DNA of 64,000 nucleotides from Streptomyces griseiscabiei. Its GTDB lineage: Bacteria; Actinomycetota; Actinomycetes; Streptomycetales; Streptomycetaceae. The notes beneath the pieces are model-generated. The model had not been told where the DNA came from and made no database searches. It saw only the letters and a list, made by a program, of their open reading frames with translations. Below, piece by piece: positions 34,965-43,660 of this stretch. Numbering within the stretch: the first letter of the stretch is position 1; each line of letters opens with the position of its first letter. The stretch covers positions 558,001-622,000 of the forward strand of contig NZ_JAGJBZ010000004.1 in assembly GCF_020010925.1 (NCBI RefSeq), in the 5' to 3' direction. The position numbers and the translations under genes were made by a program.

Positions 34965-35846
34965 ATGCCCGCAGGGGGACGGCCGACCGTGCGCAGTAGG
35001 CGACTTGGTGCCGCGCTCAAGAGGTATCGACAGGCCGCCAAGCTCGATCAGCCGCAGGCGGCGGATGTACTCGGGGTGCACCAGACCCGGATCAGCCGCA
35101 TGGAGAGCGGGCATGTGAACGCGCGCATCGTCGAGATCCGTGTGCTGTTGGGCGCGTACGGCGTGGACGACGCCGAAGTCCTCGCCAGGCTGGAGGACTT
35201 GGCGAAGCGGTCCAAGCATCGAGGCTGGTGGCTCGAACACGCGGAGCACCTGCGCCCGGACTACCTCGACTACATCGCGTTGGAGGACGACGCGACGTAC
35301 ATCCGGGAGTGGCAGCCCGTCGTGGTGCCGGGGCTTTTGCAGACTCCCGCTTACGTGGAGGCCGTTATCGCCGCGACGCCTCACTACGTGGCCCCAGAAC
35401 GCATCGCTCAGCTGGTGAAGGTGAGGGACACCCGGCAAGCGAAGATCGCAGAGGGCGGGGCGATGTATACCGTCATCCTCTGGGAGGCGGTCGTCAGGCA
35501 CCCGCTGATCAGCGCCGAGGTCCACCGTGAGCAGCTGGCCGCGATCCTGGAGGCCGGCGAGCGGCAGAACGTCACCGTGCAGATCCTGCCGTTCAGCGCT
35601 GGCCCGTTGGTGGGCGTGACCTCGGCTTTCCAGTCCTTCAGCTTCGAATCCGAGCCGACTGTCGAAGCCGTGGCTCTGGAGAACCTGCGGGGCATGTCGG
35701 TCCTTGAGGCTCCCGAGGACCTGGCGGCTTACGCCAACGCATACGACGAACTACGATCGGCGGCGCTGGCACCGGATGTCAGTGCGAGACTTATCCGGAG
35801 CGCAATTCGAAGCAGCGAGGAAGACGCATCGTGCCCGAGGTCGTAG
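34965..35846 (+). CDS. XRE-family regulator with DUF5753
   Basis: 293 residues: helix-turn-helix at ~12-70 (LGAALKRYRQAAKLDQPQAADVLGVHQTRISRMESG) and a DUF5753 sensor-like domain to ~280. The paralogous family includes WhiJ-like regulators that act with DUF397 proteins. ATG at 34965 preceded by GGAGAGGGGA. Overlaps the DUF397 gene by 16 bases. Confidence 0.94.
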   Translation: MPAGGRPTVRSRRLGAALKRYRQAAKLDQPQAADVLGVHQTRISRMESGHVNARIVEIRVLLGAYGVDDAEVLARLEDLAKRSKHRGWWLEHAEHLRPDYLDYIALEDDATYIREWQPVVVPGLLQTPAYVEAVIAATPHYVAPERIAQLVKVRDTRQAKIAEGGAMYTVILWEAVVRHPLISAEVHREQLAAILEAGERQNVTVQILPFSAGPLVGVTSAFQSFSFESEPTVEAVALENLRGMSVLEAPEDLAAYANAYDELRSAALAPDVSARLIRSAIRSSEEDASCPRS

Positions 35847-36025
35847 GCCCGTTCTGGAAGTCGTCGTACTCGGTCAACGAAACCCAGTGCGTCGAAGTCG
35901 CCCCCCTTTCCACCGGCGGTCGAGCCGTCCGCGACAGCAAGACCCCCCACGGCCCCCTCCTCCACCTCGGCCCCGACAGCTGGTGCGCCTTCCTGGGCGG
36001 GGCCAAGGGCGGGGCCTTCGGTTAG
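35831..36025 (+). CDS. DUF397 protein
   Basis: 64 residues with the classic DUF397 pattern: FWKSSYSVNETQCVEVA, VRDSKTPHGP and W-x-x-F. Small partner proteins of XRE/DUF5753 regulators, thought to antagonise DNA binding. GTG start inside the end of the XRE gene. Confidence 0.94.
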   Translation: MPEVVGPFWKSSYSVNETQCVEVAPLSTGGRAVRDSKTPHGPLLHLGPDSWCAFLGGAKGGAFG

Positions 36026-36099
36026 CCGGAGGTGTATGAGTTCCCCCCTCCCCTGTAAGAAGTGGGCCCCCGCGCGCACTTCTCGGTGAGACAGCCGAG

Positions 36100-36702
36100 A
36101 TGAAGGGGCGGCGCGTGACGGATGCGCAACGGTTCAGGGAGATCTACGAGGAGTGCTGTCCGCGCGTCCTCGCCTATGCCACCAGCCTCGTGGGGCGGCA
36201 GGTGGGGGAGGACATCACCAGCGAGACGTTCACCGTGGCGTGGCGGCGGGTGCGGGACATGCCCGACCCCGCGCTGCCGTGGCTGCTCGGCGTCGCGCGC
36301 AACCTGGTGCGTGAGCTGCGGCGGAGGGACAGCCATCAGTACACCCTCGCCGCCGAGGAGGCCCGGCGTATCGGCCGGGGCGCCCACGCCGACGTCGGGG
36401 ATGTCGCGGCGGACGTGACCGACCGGGCCGCCGCGCTGCAGGCGCTCGCGAGTCTGTCCGACGCCGACCGGGAGCTGCTGACGCTCATCGCCTGGCACGG
36501 GCTGAGCGTCAAGGAGGCCGCACGGGTGCTCGGTTGCACCACCGCGACGCTGACCGTCCGGTTGCACCGGGCCCGCCGCCGCCTGGAGAAGGCCCTGGCG
36601 GAGCCGGCGCGGCAGGCGGACACGCCACCCGTGCCGGAGACGGCACCCGCACCCCTCGACCGCAGCCCGCGCCGCCCCGACCGAAAGGGAGCACTCACGT
36701 GA
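36100..36702 (+). CDS. ECF-type RNA polymerase sigma factor
   Basis: 200 residues: region 2 ~12-75 (FREIYEECCPRVLAYATSLVG, ITSETFTVAWRR) and region 4 ~108-165 (LTLIAWHGLSVKEAARVLGCTTATLTVRLHRARRRL). A Pro-rich tail follows. Its stop overlaps the start of the CU044_5270 gene (GTGA), the usual pairing for this ECF group. Confidence 0.93.
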   Translation: MKGRRVTDAQRFREIYEECCPRVLAYATSLVGRQVGEDITSETFTVAWRRVRDMPDPALPWLLGVARNLVRELRRRDSHQYTLAAEEARRIGRGAHADVGDVAADVTDRAAALQALASLSDADRELLTLIAWHGLSVKEAARVLGCTTATLTVRLHRARRRLEKALAEPARQADTPPVPETAPAPLDRSPRRPDRKGALT

Positions 36703-37937
36703 ACACTCGCAGGGACAAGAACCACGGCCGGACCGACGTGATGACCGTGCTCGCGGACGCCCGGCCCGACGAACTGGACCCGGCCCGGCTCGCGGGCTCC
36801 GCGCGCCAGCGGGAAGACCTGGCCCGGATCATGGCCATGGCCGAGGCGGCGGACGAGCGCCCGGCGCGCCTGCGGGCTCCGGGGTTCCTCCGGGGCGGGA
36901 TGCGGCCGCTCGGAGCCGCCGTCGCGCTCGCCGCCGTCACCGCGGCCGCGGTGGTCGTGAGCACGCTCGACCGGGATCCGCTGGGCGTACGCCCCGGCGC
37001 ACCCGCGGGGTCCCCGGCCGCCGCCGGGCCGGACACGTTCACGGCCGACGTCCGCCTCGAACTGCTCAGCGCGGCGAAGAAGGCCGGGGCGGCGGCCGAT
37101 GAGGGGACGTACTGGCAGACCACCACCCGCTCGGAGAACGTGAACGTCGTCCGCGCGGCCGGAGGCGGCAGCGAGCCCTTCGCCGTGCGCGACACGGGCA
37201 CCTCCCAGTGGTCGGTGGGCGTGCGCCCGGGGACCCGGAGCCTGATGGTCACGGGCCTGGACGCCGAGACCGCCCCCCGGACCGCGGCGGACGAGGCCCG
37301 CTGGAAGGCCGCCGGTTCCCCCGCGAACCTGGAGGCCGAGGTCCCCGGCAACGAGCAGGGCGGCAAACTCGGGTACAGCATGGGCCCCCGGTCACCGCTG
37401 GTCATGCGGACGGACGCCGGCGGCAAGATCTACGCCGTCGGGCCCCGGAACGTCTCCTACCGGGATCTGCTCGCACTCCCCTCCGGAACCGCCGAGTTGC
37501 GTCGCGAGCTGGAGCGCCTGTACGTGGCGGAGGGCGGCGGCGCCGAGATCACCGACCGTACGGCCTATGTGCTGCGCCAGGCCGCCGACCTCATCACCAT
37601 GCCGGTGAAGCCCGCCGTCCGGGCCGCCGCGTACCGGGTGATCGCGGAACAGCCCGGCGTCCGGGGGCTGGGACAGGTCACCGATCCGCTGGGGCGCGAG
37701 GGTGTCGGCGTCGCCTTCCCCGGCACCCACGCGACACCGCTGGGGAGCGTGGAACAGCGGGTCGTCGTCGACCCGTCCACCGGCGAACTGCTCTGCGAGC
37801 TGCTCGTCCTGACCGAACCCTCCGCCAGCGCCCGCGAGGCGGGGCTCGACGCGGGTGCGACGGTCGACTATTCGGCCACGACCCGGATGGGCTGGGGCGA
37901 GCGGCAGATCACGGTGCCGGAGAACGCCCGCGGCTGA
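36699..37937 (+). CDS. CU044_5270-family membrane protein, sigma partner
   Basis: 412 residues: cytoplasmic N-terminus, one membrane segment ~72-90 (LGAAVALAAVTAAAVVV) and an extracytoplasmic domain ending in the conserved ATTRMGWGERQI-type segment. The family is encoded beside ECF sigma factors and may act as anti-sigma or signal receptor; no zinc-binding anti-sigma motif is seen. GTG start at 36699 overlapping the sigma stop. Confidence 0.9.
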   Translation: MNTRRDKNHGRTDVMTVLADARPDELDPARLAGSARQREDLARIMAMAEAADERPARLRAPGFLRGGMRPLGAAVALAAVTAAAVVVSTLDRDPLGVRPGAPAGSPAAAGPDTFTADVRLELLSAAKKAGAAADEGTYWQTTTRSENVNVVRAAGGGSEPFAVRDTGTSQWSVGVRPGTRSLMVTGLDAETAPRTAADEARWKAAGSPANLEAEVPGNEQGGKLGYSMGPRSPLVMRTDAGGKIYAVGPRNVSYRDLLALPSGTAELRRELERLYVAEGGGAEITDRTAYVLRQAADLITMPVKPAVRAAAYRVIAEQPGVRGLGQVTDPLGREGVGVAFPGTHATPLGSVEQRVVVDPSTGELLCELLVLTEPSASAREAGLDAGATVDYSATTRMGWGERQITVPENARG

Positions 37938-38048
37938 GGCGTCCGACCGGTCGCACATGCTGTTAGGGTGTCGTGCGCCTGACATCGGGGAGTGCCCCGG
38001 CTTGCGGGTGCGACATCAAATCGACGCTACTCAACGGGGGTTGAGCAA

Positions 38049-38573
38049 GTGCAGTCTCGTCATGTCCGGGCCGTCGCGGTCTTCGGTATCGCCGTCTTCG
38101 CACTCACGGGAGCCCGCGGCTCCGGTGGTGGAGGGTGTTCCGGCGGAAGTTCCTCGTCCAGCAGCTCCTCCAGCTCCAGCGGGGGCAGTGACAGCGGCAG
38201 TTCGAGCACCACGGGTGGGAGCACCACGGGTGGGAGCAGCACCACCACCGGGACGGGCGGGTCGTCCGGCTCCCGGGGTGCCGCGCGGGATCTGAAGATC
38301 GAGACCTGTGCGTACGACAGTGGTCTGGTCGCCCGGGTCCGTGCCACCAACAGCAGCTCCACCAGCATCTACAGCTATGAGTTCGACGTCGAGTTCACGG
38401 ACACGAACGGTCAGTTGATCGACACCGTCGAGGACAACGTCATCACCGCCGTGCCCGCCGGGTCCTCCGCCACCTTCGACGTCAAGGTGCCCCAGAGCAC
38501 GCTGGACGCGGGCGGCCACACGGTCGGCGGCGGCACCTGCAAGCTCGCCGACCTGGAGCGCACCGCCGCATAG
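38049..38573 (+). CDS. secreted Ser-rich protein with FxLYD-like domain
   Basis: 174 residues: signal segment 1-22 (VAVFGIAVFALTGARG), then GGGGCSGG, a possible but non-canonical lipidation Cys, a ~45-residue Ser/Gly/Thr linker, and a C-terminal beta-sandwich (VRATNSSSTSIYSYEFDVEFTD) of FxLYD type. GTG start with GGGGG upstream. Cell-surface protein of unknown function. Confidence 0.75.
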   Translation: MQSRHVRAVAVFGIAVFALTGARGSGGGGCSGGSSSSSSSSSSSGGSDSGSSSTTGGSTTGGSSTTTGTGGSSGSRGAARDLKIETCAYDSGLVARVRATNSSSTSIYSYEFDVEFTDTNGQLIDTVEDNVITAVPAGSSATFDVKVPQSTLDAGGHTVGGGTCKLADLERTAA

Positions 38574-38585
38574 CGGAGCCGGCGG

Positions 38586-39380
38586 TCACCGCACCCGGTG
38601 GCCGCCGGAGCGGCGGCCCGTGAACAGGTCCGTCTGGCGGTCGGCCGGCAGGTTGCCCAGTGACACCAGATGGGGGGCGTACGCGAGAGCGTGCGCCCTC
38701 GCCGCTTCCCGGGCCGACCAGCAGGCGCGGACCGTGCCCTGGACGGCTTCCGGGGGATACCCGGCGATCACCTCGGCGCAGCGGAGCGCGGCGGCGACGG
38801 ACCCGCCGTGCTCCGTCACCTCGGAGACGAGGCCCACCTCGTACGCCCGGCGCGCCGACATCCGCTCGGCGGTGCCCATCAGGGCCATGCGCGTGGCCTC
38901 CCCGTACGGCATGCGCTGGGCCATCAGGATCGACTCGAAGGCGCTGACCATGCCGTAGGTGGTGTGCGGGTCGAAGAAGGTGGCGGCGGGGTCGGCGACG
39001 AGGAAGTCCGACTCGCCGAGGAGGTAGAAGGCGCCGCCGCAGGCCATGCCGTTCACGGCGGCGATGACCGGCTTCCAGAGGTCGTTCGACCTGGGGCCGA
39101 CGCGGAGGAGCGGGTCCTCGATCGTGTAGGGGGAGTTCGGCTGGGGGACCGCCGTCGCCGCGTCCCGGTCCAGGCCCGTGCAGAAGGCCCGGTCGCCCGC
39201 GCCGGTCACGACGATCGCCCGTACGGTGTCGTCGTATCTCAACTCCCGCCACAGCAGCGTGAGTTGCTCCGCCGTCGTCAGGTCGATCGCGTTCAGTTTC
39301 TCCGGGCGGTTCAGGGTGACGAGGGCTGTGCCCGTGTCCTTGTCCGTCGTCATGAGCAGGGTGCGGGGGGCCGTCGTCAT
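38586..39380 (-). CDS. enoyl-CoA hydratase/isomerase
   Basis: 264 residues of the crotonase family: oxyanion motifs DRAFCTGLDRDAA and NGMACGGAFYLLGESD, with NRPEKLNAID at the start. A Gly-Leu-Asp pattern replaces the common GADL. Overlaps the DUF35 gene by four bases (ATGA), completing a three-gene operon Ltp-DUF35-hydratase, a set typical of side-chain shortening. Confidence 0.92.
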   Translation of the reverse strand: MTTAPRTLLMTTDKDTGTALVTLNRPEKLNAIDLTTAEQLTLLWRELRYDDTVRAIVVTGAGDRAFCTGLDRDAATAVPQPNSPYTIEDPLLRVGPRSNDLWKPVIAAVNGMACGGAFYLLGESDFLVADPAATFFDPHTTYGMVSAFESILMAQRMPYGEATRMALMGTAERMSARRAYEVGLVSEVTEHGGSVAAALRCAEVIAGYPPEAVQGTVRACWSAREAARAHALAYAPHLVSLGNLPADRQTDLFTGRRSGGHRVR

Positions 39381-39799
39381 GGCCGCTCCAGGACCCACTG
39401 GGGGAGGCCGGTGGAGGTGAAGACCACCTGGACCCGCGCCCCGATGCGGATCCGCTCCACCGGTACCGAGTCCAGGCGGGCGCCCGGGGCGGCCACCAGG
39501 TTGCCGACCAGGCGGACGCGGGGGGCGTCGACGAGTTCGACGAGGACGACGTTGTACGGGGCCTGCTCGGCGTAGTCGGGGAGGAGGGGCGGGTGGGGGC
39601 GGACGTAGGACCAGATACGGCCACGGCCGCTGACCCGCTGCCACTCGGTCGCGAAGGAGCGGCAGTGCGGGCAGCAGGGGCGGGGCGGGAAGCGTGTCTC
39701 GCCGCAGTCGGCGCAGGCCTGGACGCGGAGTTCGCCTCGGGCGGCGTACTCCCAGAAGGGGGCGCCGTCGTCGTCCACGACGGGGGTCAGCATGCCCAC
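39377..39799 (-). CDS. DUF35 / Zn-ribbon OB-fold protein, Ltp partner
   Basis: 140 residues. Zinc ribbon CADCGETRFPPRPCCPHC and OB fold (IWSYVRPHPPLLPDYAEQAPYNVVLVELVD). Starts seven bases after the Ltp gene, so the two probably form the thiolase-like/DUF35 complex known from Ltp2-ChsH2 aldolases. Confidence 0.92.
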   Translation of the reverse strand: MGMLTPVVDDDGAPFWEYAARGELRVQACADCGETRFPPRPCCPHCRSFATEWQRVSGRGRIWSYVRPHPPLLPDYAEQAPYNVVLVELVDAPRVRLVGNLVAAPGARLDSVPVERIRIGARVQVVFTSTGLPQWVLERP

Positions 39800-39806
39800 G
39801 GTTCGC

Positions 39807-40955
39807 TCAACTCCTCAGTAGCAGGGCGGATGTGGGGACGCCCTCGCCCGCCGTCACCAGGCAGGCCGACGCGTCCGGTACCTGGGCCGTGCTCGTGCCG
39901 CGCAGCTGCCGGACGCCCTCGGTGATCAGGTTGAAGCCGTGGACGTACGCCTCGCTGAGGCCGCCGCCGGAGGTGTTGAGGGGCAGCCGCCCGCCGATCT
40001 CGAGGGCGCCCCCTTCCGTGTAGGCGCCGCCCTCGCCGCGCGCGCAGAAGCCGTAGCCCTCCAGGGAGAGGGGGATCAGGGCGGTGAACGCGTCGTAGAT
40101 CTGGGCGACGTCGATGTCGTCCGGGGTGAGGTCCGCGTGTTTCCAGAGGTGGCGGGCGGCGGTCCAGGCGGGGCCGGTCAGCGGGTCGTCGTTCCAGTAG
40201 TTGACCATGCCGTGGTGCTGGGCGGGCAGGCCCTGGGCGGCGGAGTGGACGTAGACGGGGGTGCGGCGGCAGTCGCGGGCGCGCTCGGCGCTCACCACCA
40301 CGCACGCCAACGCCCCGTCCGTCTCCAGGCAGTTGTCGAAGAGGCAGAGCGGTTCGCTGATCCAGCGGGAGTTCATGTACATCTCGCGGGTCAGCGGGCG
40401 GTCGTACATCATCGCGGCCGGGTTCTGGTTCGCCCGGTTGCGGCAGGCCAGGGCGACGTTGAAGAGGTGGTCGCGGGTGGTGCCGTACTCGTGCATGTGG
40501 CGGCGGGCCAGCATGGCTATCTCGTCGGCGGGGCGGAGCAGGCCGTGGGGGCGGGTCCACTGGGCGGGGGTGGGGAGTTGGGCGGTCGTGTTCTTCCACG
40601 GGCGGGGGCCCGAGCCGCGTTTGCGGGACCGCCAGGCGACGCCGACCGTGGCCTGCCCGGTGGCGATCGCGGCGGCGAGATGCGCGACCGTGGCGCACGA
40701 ACCGCCGCCGCCGTAGCCGACCTTGCTGAAGAAGGTGAGGTCACCGAGGCCGAGTGCCTTCGCCACCTCGACCTCGTCCGTCTCCTCCATCGTGTAGGAG
40801 GCGAGCGCGTCCACCTCGTCCGGCGCGATGCCCGCGTCGTCGAGCGCGGCGAGGATCGCACGGCACGCCAACGCCCTTTCGGTCTCCGGGAGTTGTTTGG
40901 CGAAGGGGGTCTGGCCGATGCCGACGATCGCCGTCGTGTCCTTGAGCACGGTCAT
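39807..40955 (-). CDS. thiolase-like lipid-transfer protein (Ltp type)
   Basis: 382 residues. Thiolase fold with VGYGGGGSCATVAHLA at the usual nucleophile site; by alignment with SCP-x thiolases the Cys seen here is displaced and the nucleophile position is Gly. Second-half motifs IYDAFTALIPLSLEGYGFCARGEGG and NTSGGGL remain. Likely retro-aldolase or non-classical thiolase. ATG at 40955 preceded by GGAGGTG. Two regulon operators separate it from the divergent acyl-CoA ligase. Confidence 0.9.
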   Translation of the reverse strand: MTVLKDTTAIVGIGQTPFAKQLPETERALACRAILAALDDAGIAPDEVDALASYTMEETDEVEVAKALGLGDLTFFSKVGYGGGGSCATVAHLAAAIATGQATVGVAWRSRKRGSGPRPWKNTTAQLPTPAQWTRPHGLLRPADEIAMLARRHMHEYGTTRDHLFNVALACRNRANQNPAAMMYDRPLTREMYMNSRWISEPLCLFDNCLETDGALACVVVSAERARDCRRTPVYVHSAAQGLPAQHHGMVNYWNDDPLTGPAWTAARHLWKHADLTPDDIDVAQIYDAFTALIPLSLEGYGFCARGEGGAYTEGGALEIGGRLPLNTSGGGLSEAYVHGFNLITEGVRQLRGTSTAQVPDASACLVTAGEGVPTSALLLRS

Positions 40956-41001
40956 GGGCGCACACCTCCGCACGGGTACGGGCACGGGTGGATTCCGGCT
41001 G

Positions 41002-41016
41002 CTGACAGTCGGTCAG
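41002..41016. promoter_or_regulatory. regulon operator, copy 9
   Basis: CTGACAGTCGGTCAG, 10 of 12 arm positions, on the Ltp side of the divergent region. Confidence 0.68.
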
Positions 41017-41028
41017 CGTACAGCTAAT

Positions 41029-41043
41029 CTGACGGGTAGTCAG
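41029..41043. promoter_or_regulatory. regulon operator, copy 10
   Basis: CTGACGGGTAGTCAG, 11 of 12 arm positions, 29 bases upstream of the acyl-CoA ligase. Confidence 0.75.
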
Positions 41044-41072
41044 CTACTGGTTTCTCGGTACGGAGGCCTGCT

Positions 41073-42740
41073 GTGAGCGCTGTGAGCGGTGACGTGGAGG
41101 GGCGCGGAGATCTGGTGTGGGGGACCGTGCCGGGGCTGGTCCGGTCGGCGGCCGAACGGTTCGGCGGGGTCGAGGCCGTCGTCGACGGGCGTACCCGGGT
41201 GTCGTACGCGGAGCTGGGCGCGCGGGTCGAGCGTGCGGCGGCGGCGTGCGTCGCGAACGGGGTGCGCACCGGCGACCGGGTCGCGCTCTGGGCGCCCAAC
41301 TCCCTCGACTGGATCGTCTCCGCGCTCGGCGCGGTCTCGGCGGGCGCGGTGCTCGTCCCGCTCAACACCCGCTTCAAGGGCGGCGAGGCGGCGGACGTGC
41401 TGGCCCGCAGCCGGGCGAAGCTCCTGTTCATCACCGGGACGTTCCTGGGCACCTCGTACGTGGCCTCGCTCCGGCGCGCGGCGGGCGCGGACGGCGGGCG
41501 GCTGCGCGCGCCGGGCGCCGGGAGCGTGTGCGAGCGGCCGGGGCCGCTGCCCGGACTGCCGTACCTGGAGCAGGTGGTGGTGCTGTCGGACGACGCCCCC
41601 GCCGACTTCCGCACCTGGAAGGACTTCCTCGCGAGCGGCGACGGGGTGGGGGCGGCGGAGGTACGGGCGCGGTCGGCCGAGCTGACGGGCGACTCGCCCT
41701 CCGACCTCGTCTTCACCTCCGGGACCACCGGCCGCCCCAAGGGCGCGGTGATCACCCACGCGCAGACGCTGCGGGCGTACGAGGTGTGGTGCGATCTGGC
41801 CGGGCTCCGGCAGGGCGACCGCTATCTCATCGTCAACCCGTTCTTCCACACCTTCGGCTACAAGGCGGGCGTGCTCGCCTGTCTGATGCGGGGCGCGACG
41901 ATGATCCCGCAGCCGGTGTTCAACGTGGAGACGGCGATGGCGAACGTGGCGGCCGAGCGGGTCTCCGTCCTCCCCGGCCCGCCCACCCTCCACCGGTCCC
42001 TCCTCGACCACCCCGCCCGCGACGACTACGACCTCGGCTCCCTGCGGCTGGTGGTCACGGGCGCGGCCGTGGTGCCGCTGCGGCTGGTCGAGCAACTGCG
42101 GGCCGAGCTGCGGGTGGAGACCGTGCTGACGGCGTACGGGCTGTCCGAGGCCTCCGGCATCGTGACGATGTGCCGGCGCGGCGACGAGCCGTCGGTGATC
42201 GCGTCGACCTCCGGGCGGGCGATCCCGGGGACGGAGGTGCGCGTCGTCGACCCGCTGGGGCACGCCCTGCCGCCCGGCACCCCCGGAGAGGTCCTCGTGC
42301 GCGGCTTCAACGTCACGCGCGGCTACTTCGAGGACCCCGCCGAGACCGCCCGCGCGGTCACCGCCGACGGCTGGCTGCGCACCGGGGACGTGGGGGTGCT
42401 CGACGCGGACGGCAACCTGCGGATCACCGACCGGATCAAGGACATGTTCATCGTCGGCGGGTTCAACGCCTATCCGGCCGAGATCGAGCAACTGCTGGGC
42501 CTGCACCCGGACGTCGCCGACGTCGCGGTGGTCGGCGTCCCGGACGCGCGGCTGGGCGAGGTCGGCAAGGCGTACGTCGTACGACGGCCGGGGTCCCTCC
42601 TCACCTCCGACGACCTCATCGCCTGGTCCCGCCGCGAGATGGCCAACTACAAGGTGCCGAGGGCGGTCGACTTCGTGAGCGAGCTGCCGCGCAACGCGAG
42701 CGGGAAGGTGGTGAAGGGGGAGCTGCGGGGGCGGCGGTGA
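41073..42740 (+). CDS. acyl-CoA synthetase, FadD3-like
   Basis: 555 residues of the adenylate-forming family: P-loop FTSGTTGRPKG at ~214-224, then LRTGD and the C-terminal catalytic Lys in NASGKVVKGEL. Overall resemblance is to FadD3, the CoA ligase for the steroid-derived bicyclic propionate HIP, but specificity cannot be assigned. An insertion at ~137-165 (GRLRAPGAGSVCERPG) is atypical. GTG start at 41073. It would commit a carboxylic acid to the pathway encoded by the rest of the regulon. Confidence 0.9.
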   Translation: MSAVSGDVEGRGDLVWGTVPGLVRSAAERFGGVEAVVDGRTRVSYAELGARVERAAAACVANGVRTGDRVALWAPNSLDWIVSALGAVSAGAVLVPLNTRFKGGEAADVLARSRAKLLFITGTFLGTSYVASLRRAAGADGGRLRAPGAGSVCERPGPLPGLPYLEQVVVLSDDAPADFRTWKDFLASGDGVGAAEVRARSAELTGDSPSDLVFTSGTTGRPKGAVITHAQTLRAYEVWCDLAGLRQGDRYLIVNPFFHTFGYKAGVLACLMRGATMIPQPVFNVETAMANVAAERVSVLPGPPTLHRSLLDHPARDDYDLGSLRLVVTGAAVVPLRLVEQLRAELRVETVLTAYGLSEASGIVTMCRRGDEPSVIASTSGRAIPGTEVRVVDPLGHALPPGTPGEVLVRGFNVTRGYFEDPAETARAVTADGWLRTGDVGVLDADGNLRITDRIKDMFIVGGFNAYPAEIEQLLGLHPDVADVAVVGVPDARLGEVGKAYVVRRPGSLLTSDDLIAWSRREMANYKVPRAVDFVSELPRNASGKVVKGELRGRR

Positions 42741-42812
42741 GGTGCGGCGTGCGCGGGCCGGCGTGCGCGGGGCTTCGGGTGCGGGGTCGGCGTGCGCGGC
42801 CCCGGGCCCGGC

Positions 42813-43169
42813 TCAGGCGCTCAGAGACTCCCGGGCGGCCGTGTGCAGGTCGTGGATCTCGTCCATGGCCGCGCGCCAGGCGGGGTCGTCGTGGCCGACG
42901 GTGCGGGCCGTGTGCTCGGCGGCGCGCAGGCGGGCGGCGGTGGCGGGGACCCGGGCGATCTCGACGGCCACGGCCCAGGTCTCCAGGAAGCGGGTGATCG
43001 GGCCGAGGGTGTTCGTGCGGGCGGCCAGGGCGATCGCCTCGTCCTTCTGCCGCTCCATCTCGGGCAGGCGATGCGGGGCCACCCGCTCCAGGGCCGCGCG
43101 CAACGCCGTCGGAGTCCGCTCCGGCCGCGGGGCGACGGGAGCACCGGGTCCGGCCTGCGCCGCGATCAT
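42813..43169 (-). CDS. DUF6247-like small protein
   Basis: 118 residues, mostly helical: PTALRAALERVAPHRLPEMERQKDEAIALA and DDPAWRAAMDEIHDLH. Resembles Streptomyces DUF6247 proteins of unknown role. ATG at 43169 with AGGGATCAGG upstream. Lies 96 bases after afsS. Confidence 0.78.
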   Translation of the reverse strand: MIAAQAGPGAPVAPRPERTPTALRAALERVAPHRLPEMERQKDEAIALAARTNTLGPITRFLETWAVAVEIARVPATAARLRAAEHTARTVGHDDPAWRAAMDEIHDLHTAARESLSA

Positions 43170-43265
43170 CCTGATCCCTCCCTGGAGACGTCTCCCCCGG
43201 ACACACCTCGGCCGCGGTGGCTCCCCCTCCACGCCACCGCGGCCGGTCCCCGTCGGGAGGTGGGT

Positions 43266-43457
43266 CTACTTGCCGCCCAGGTCCAGGGCGGGCGGGGCGG
43301 GCGCGTGCTGGTCCAGCGTGGTGATCTCCGCGTCCTTGCTCGGCGGCGCCGGAGCGTGCTGGTCCATCGTCGTGATCTCCACGCCCTCGCTGGGCGGGGC
43401 GGGCGCGTGCTGGTCCTGGGTCGTGATCTCCACGCCCTGCTTCTTCTTTTCGCTCAT
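43266..43457 (-). CDS. afsS: AfsS, sigma-like global antibiotic regulator peptide
   Basis: 63 residues, the length I recall for S. coelicolor AfsS. Three 14-residue repeats EITT-x-DQHAPAPP at 10-23, 27-40 and 44-57, with Q, M and L at the variable place, match the T-x-D-x-H-x-P repeats of AfsS, annotated as sigma-like. AfsS raises antibiotic production downstream of AfsR. It follows afsR on the same strand after a 203-base gap containing AfsR/PhoP-type direct repeats and a strong hairpin. Confidence 0.94.
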   Translation of the reverse strand: MSEKKKQGVEITTQDQHAPAPPSEGVEITTMDQHAPAPPSKDAEITTLDQHAPAPPALDLGGK

Positions 43458-43499
43458 AGCTGCACTCCCCGTGAGTGAACGGTGCTTTCGGCCAAAGCG

Positions 43500-43535
43500 C
43501 CCGTTCGGCGACTCCCCCGGGGGTCGCCGAACGGG
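43500..43535 (-). promoter_or_regulatory. strong hairpin in the afsS leader
   Basis: CCCGTTCGGCGAC and its exact complement enclose TCCCCCGGGG, giving an 18-bp-class stem, 43 bases upstream of the afsS ATG. It could be an afsR terminator, an attenuator or an mRNA stabiliser. Confidence 0.65.
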
Positions 43536-43621
43536 CCTTGAGGTGGCCTCGGACAGTCGTGAGACCCCTGCGGATCCGCCTGCCCCCCGACGCGACGGAT
43601 CGATGCACGGAGCATGTCAGT

Positions 43622-43643
43622 CACCCATAAACGTTCGATGAAC
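43622..43643 (-). promoter_or_regulatory. afsS promoter direct repeats (AfsR/PhoP-type)
   Basis: On the minus strand, two adjacent 11-mers GTTCATCGAAC and GTTTATGGGTG. The 11-base period and GTTCA core match the kind of site bound by AfsR and PhoP at the S. coelicolor afsS promoter. Starts 18 bases after the afsR stop. Confidence 0.7.
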
Positions 43644-43660
43644 GCCCCGCCCCAGGGGTG

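Noticed and set aside
43266..43457. Multi-core RiPP precursor (three tandem EITTxDQHAPAPP repeats)
   Set aside because: Length, repeats and position after afsR match AfsS; no RiPP-modifying enzyme nearby.
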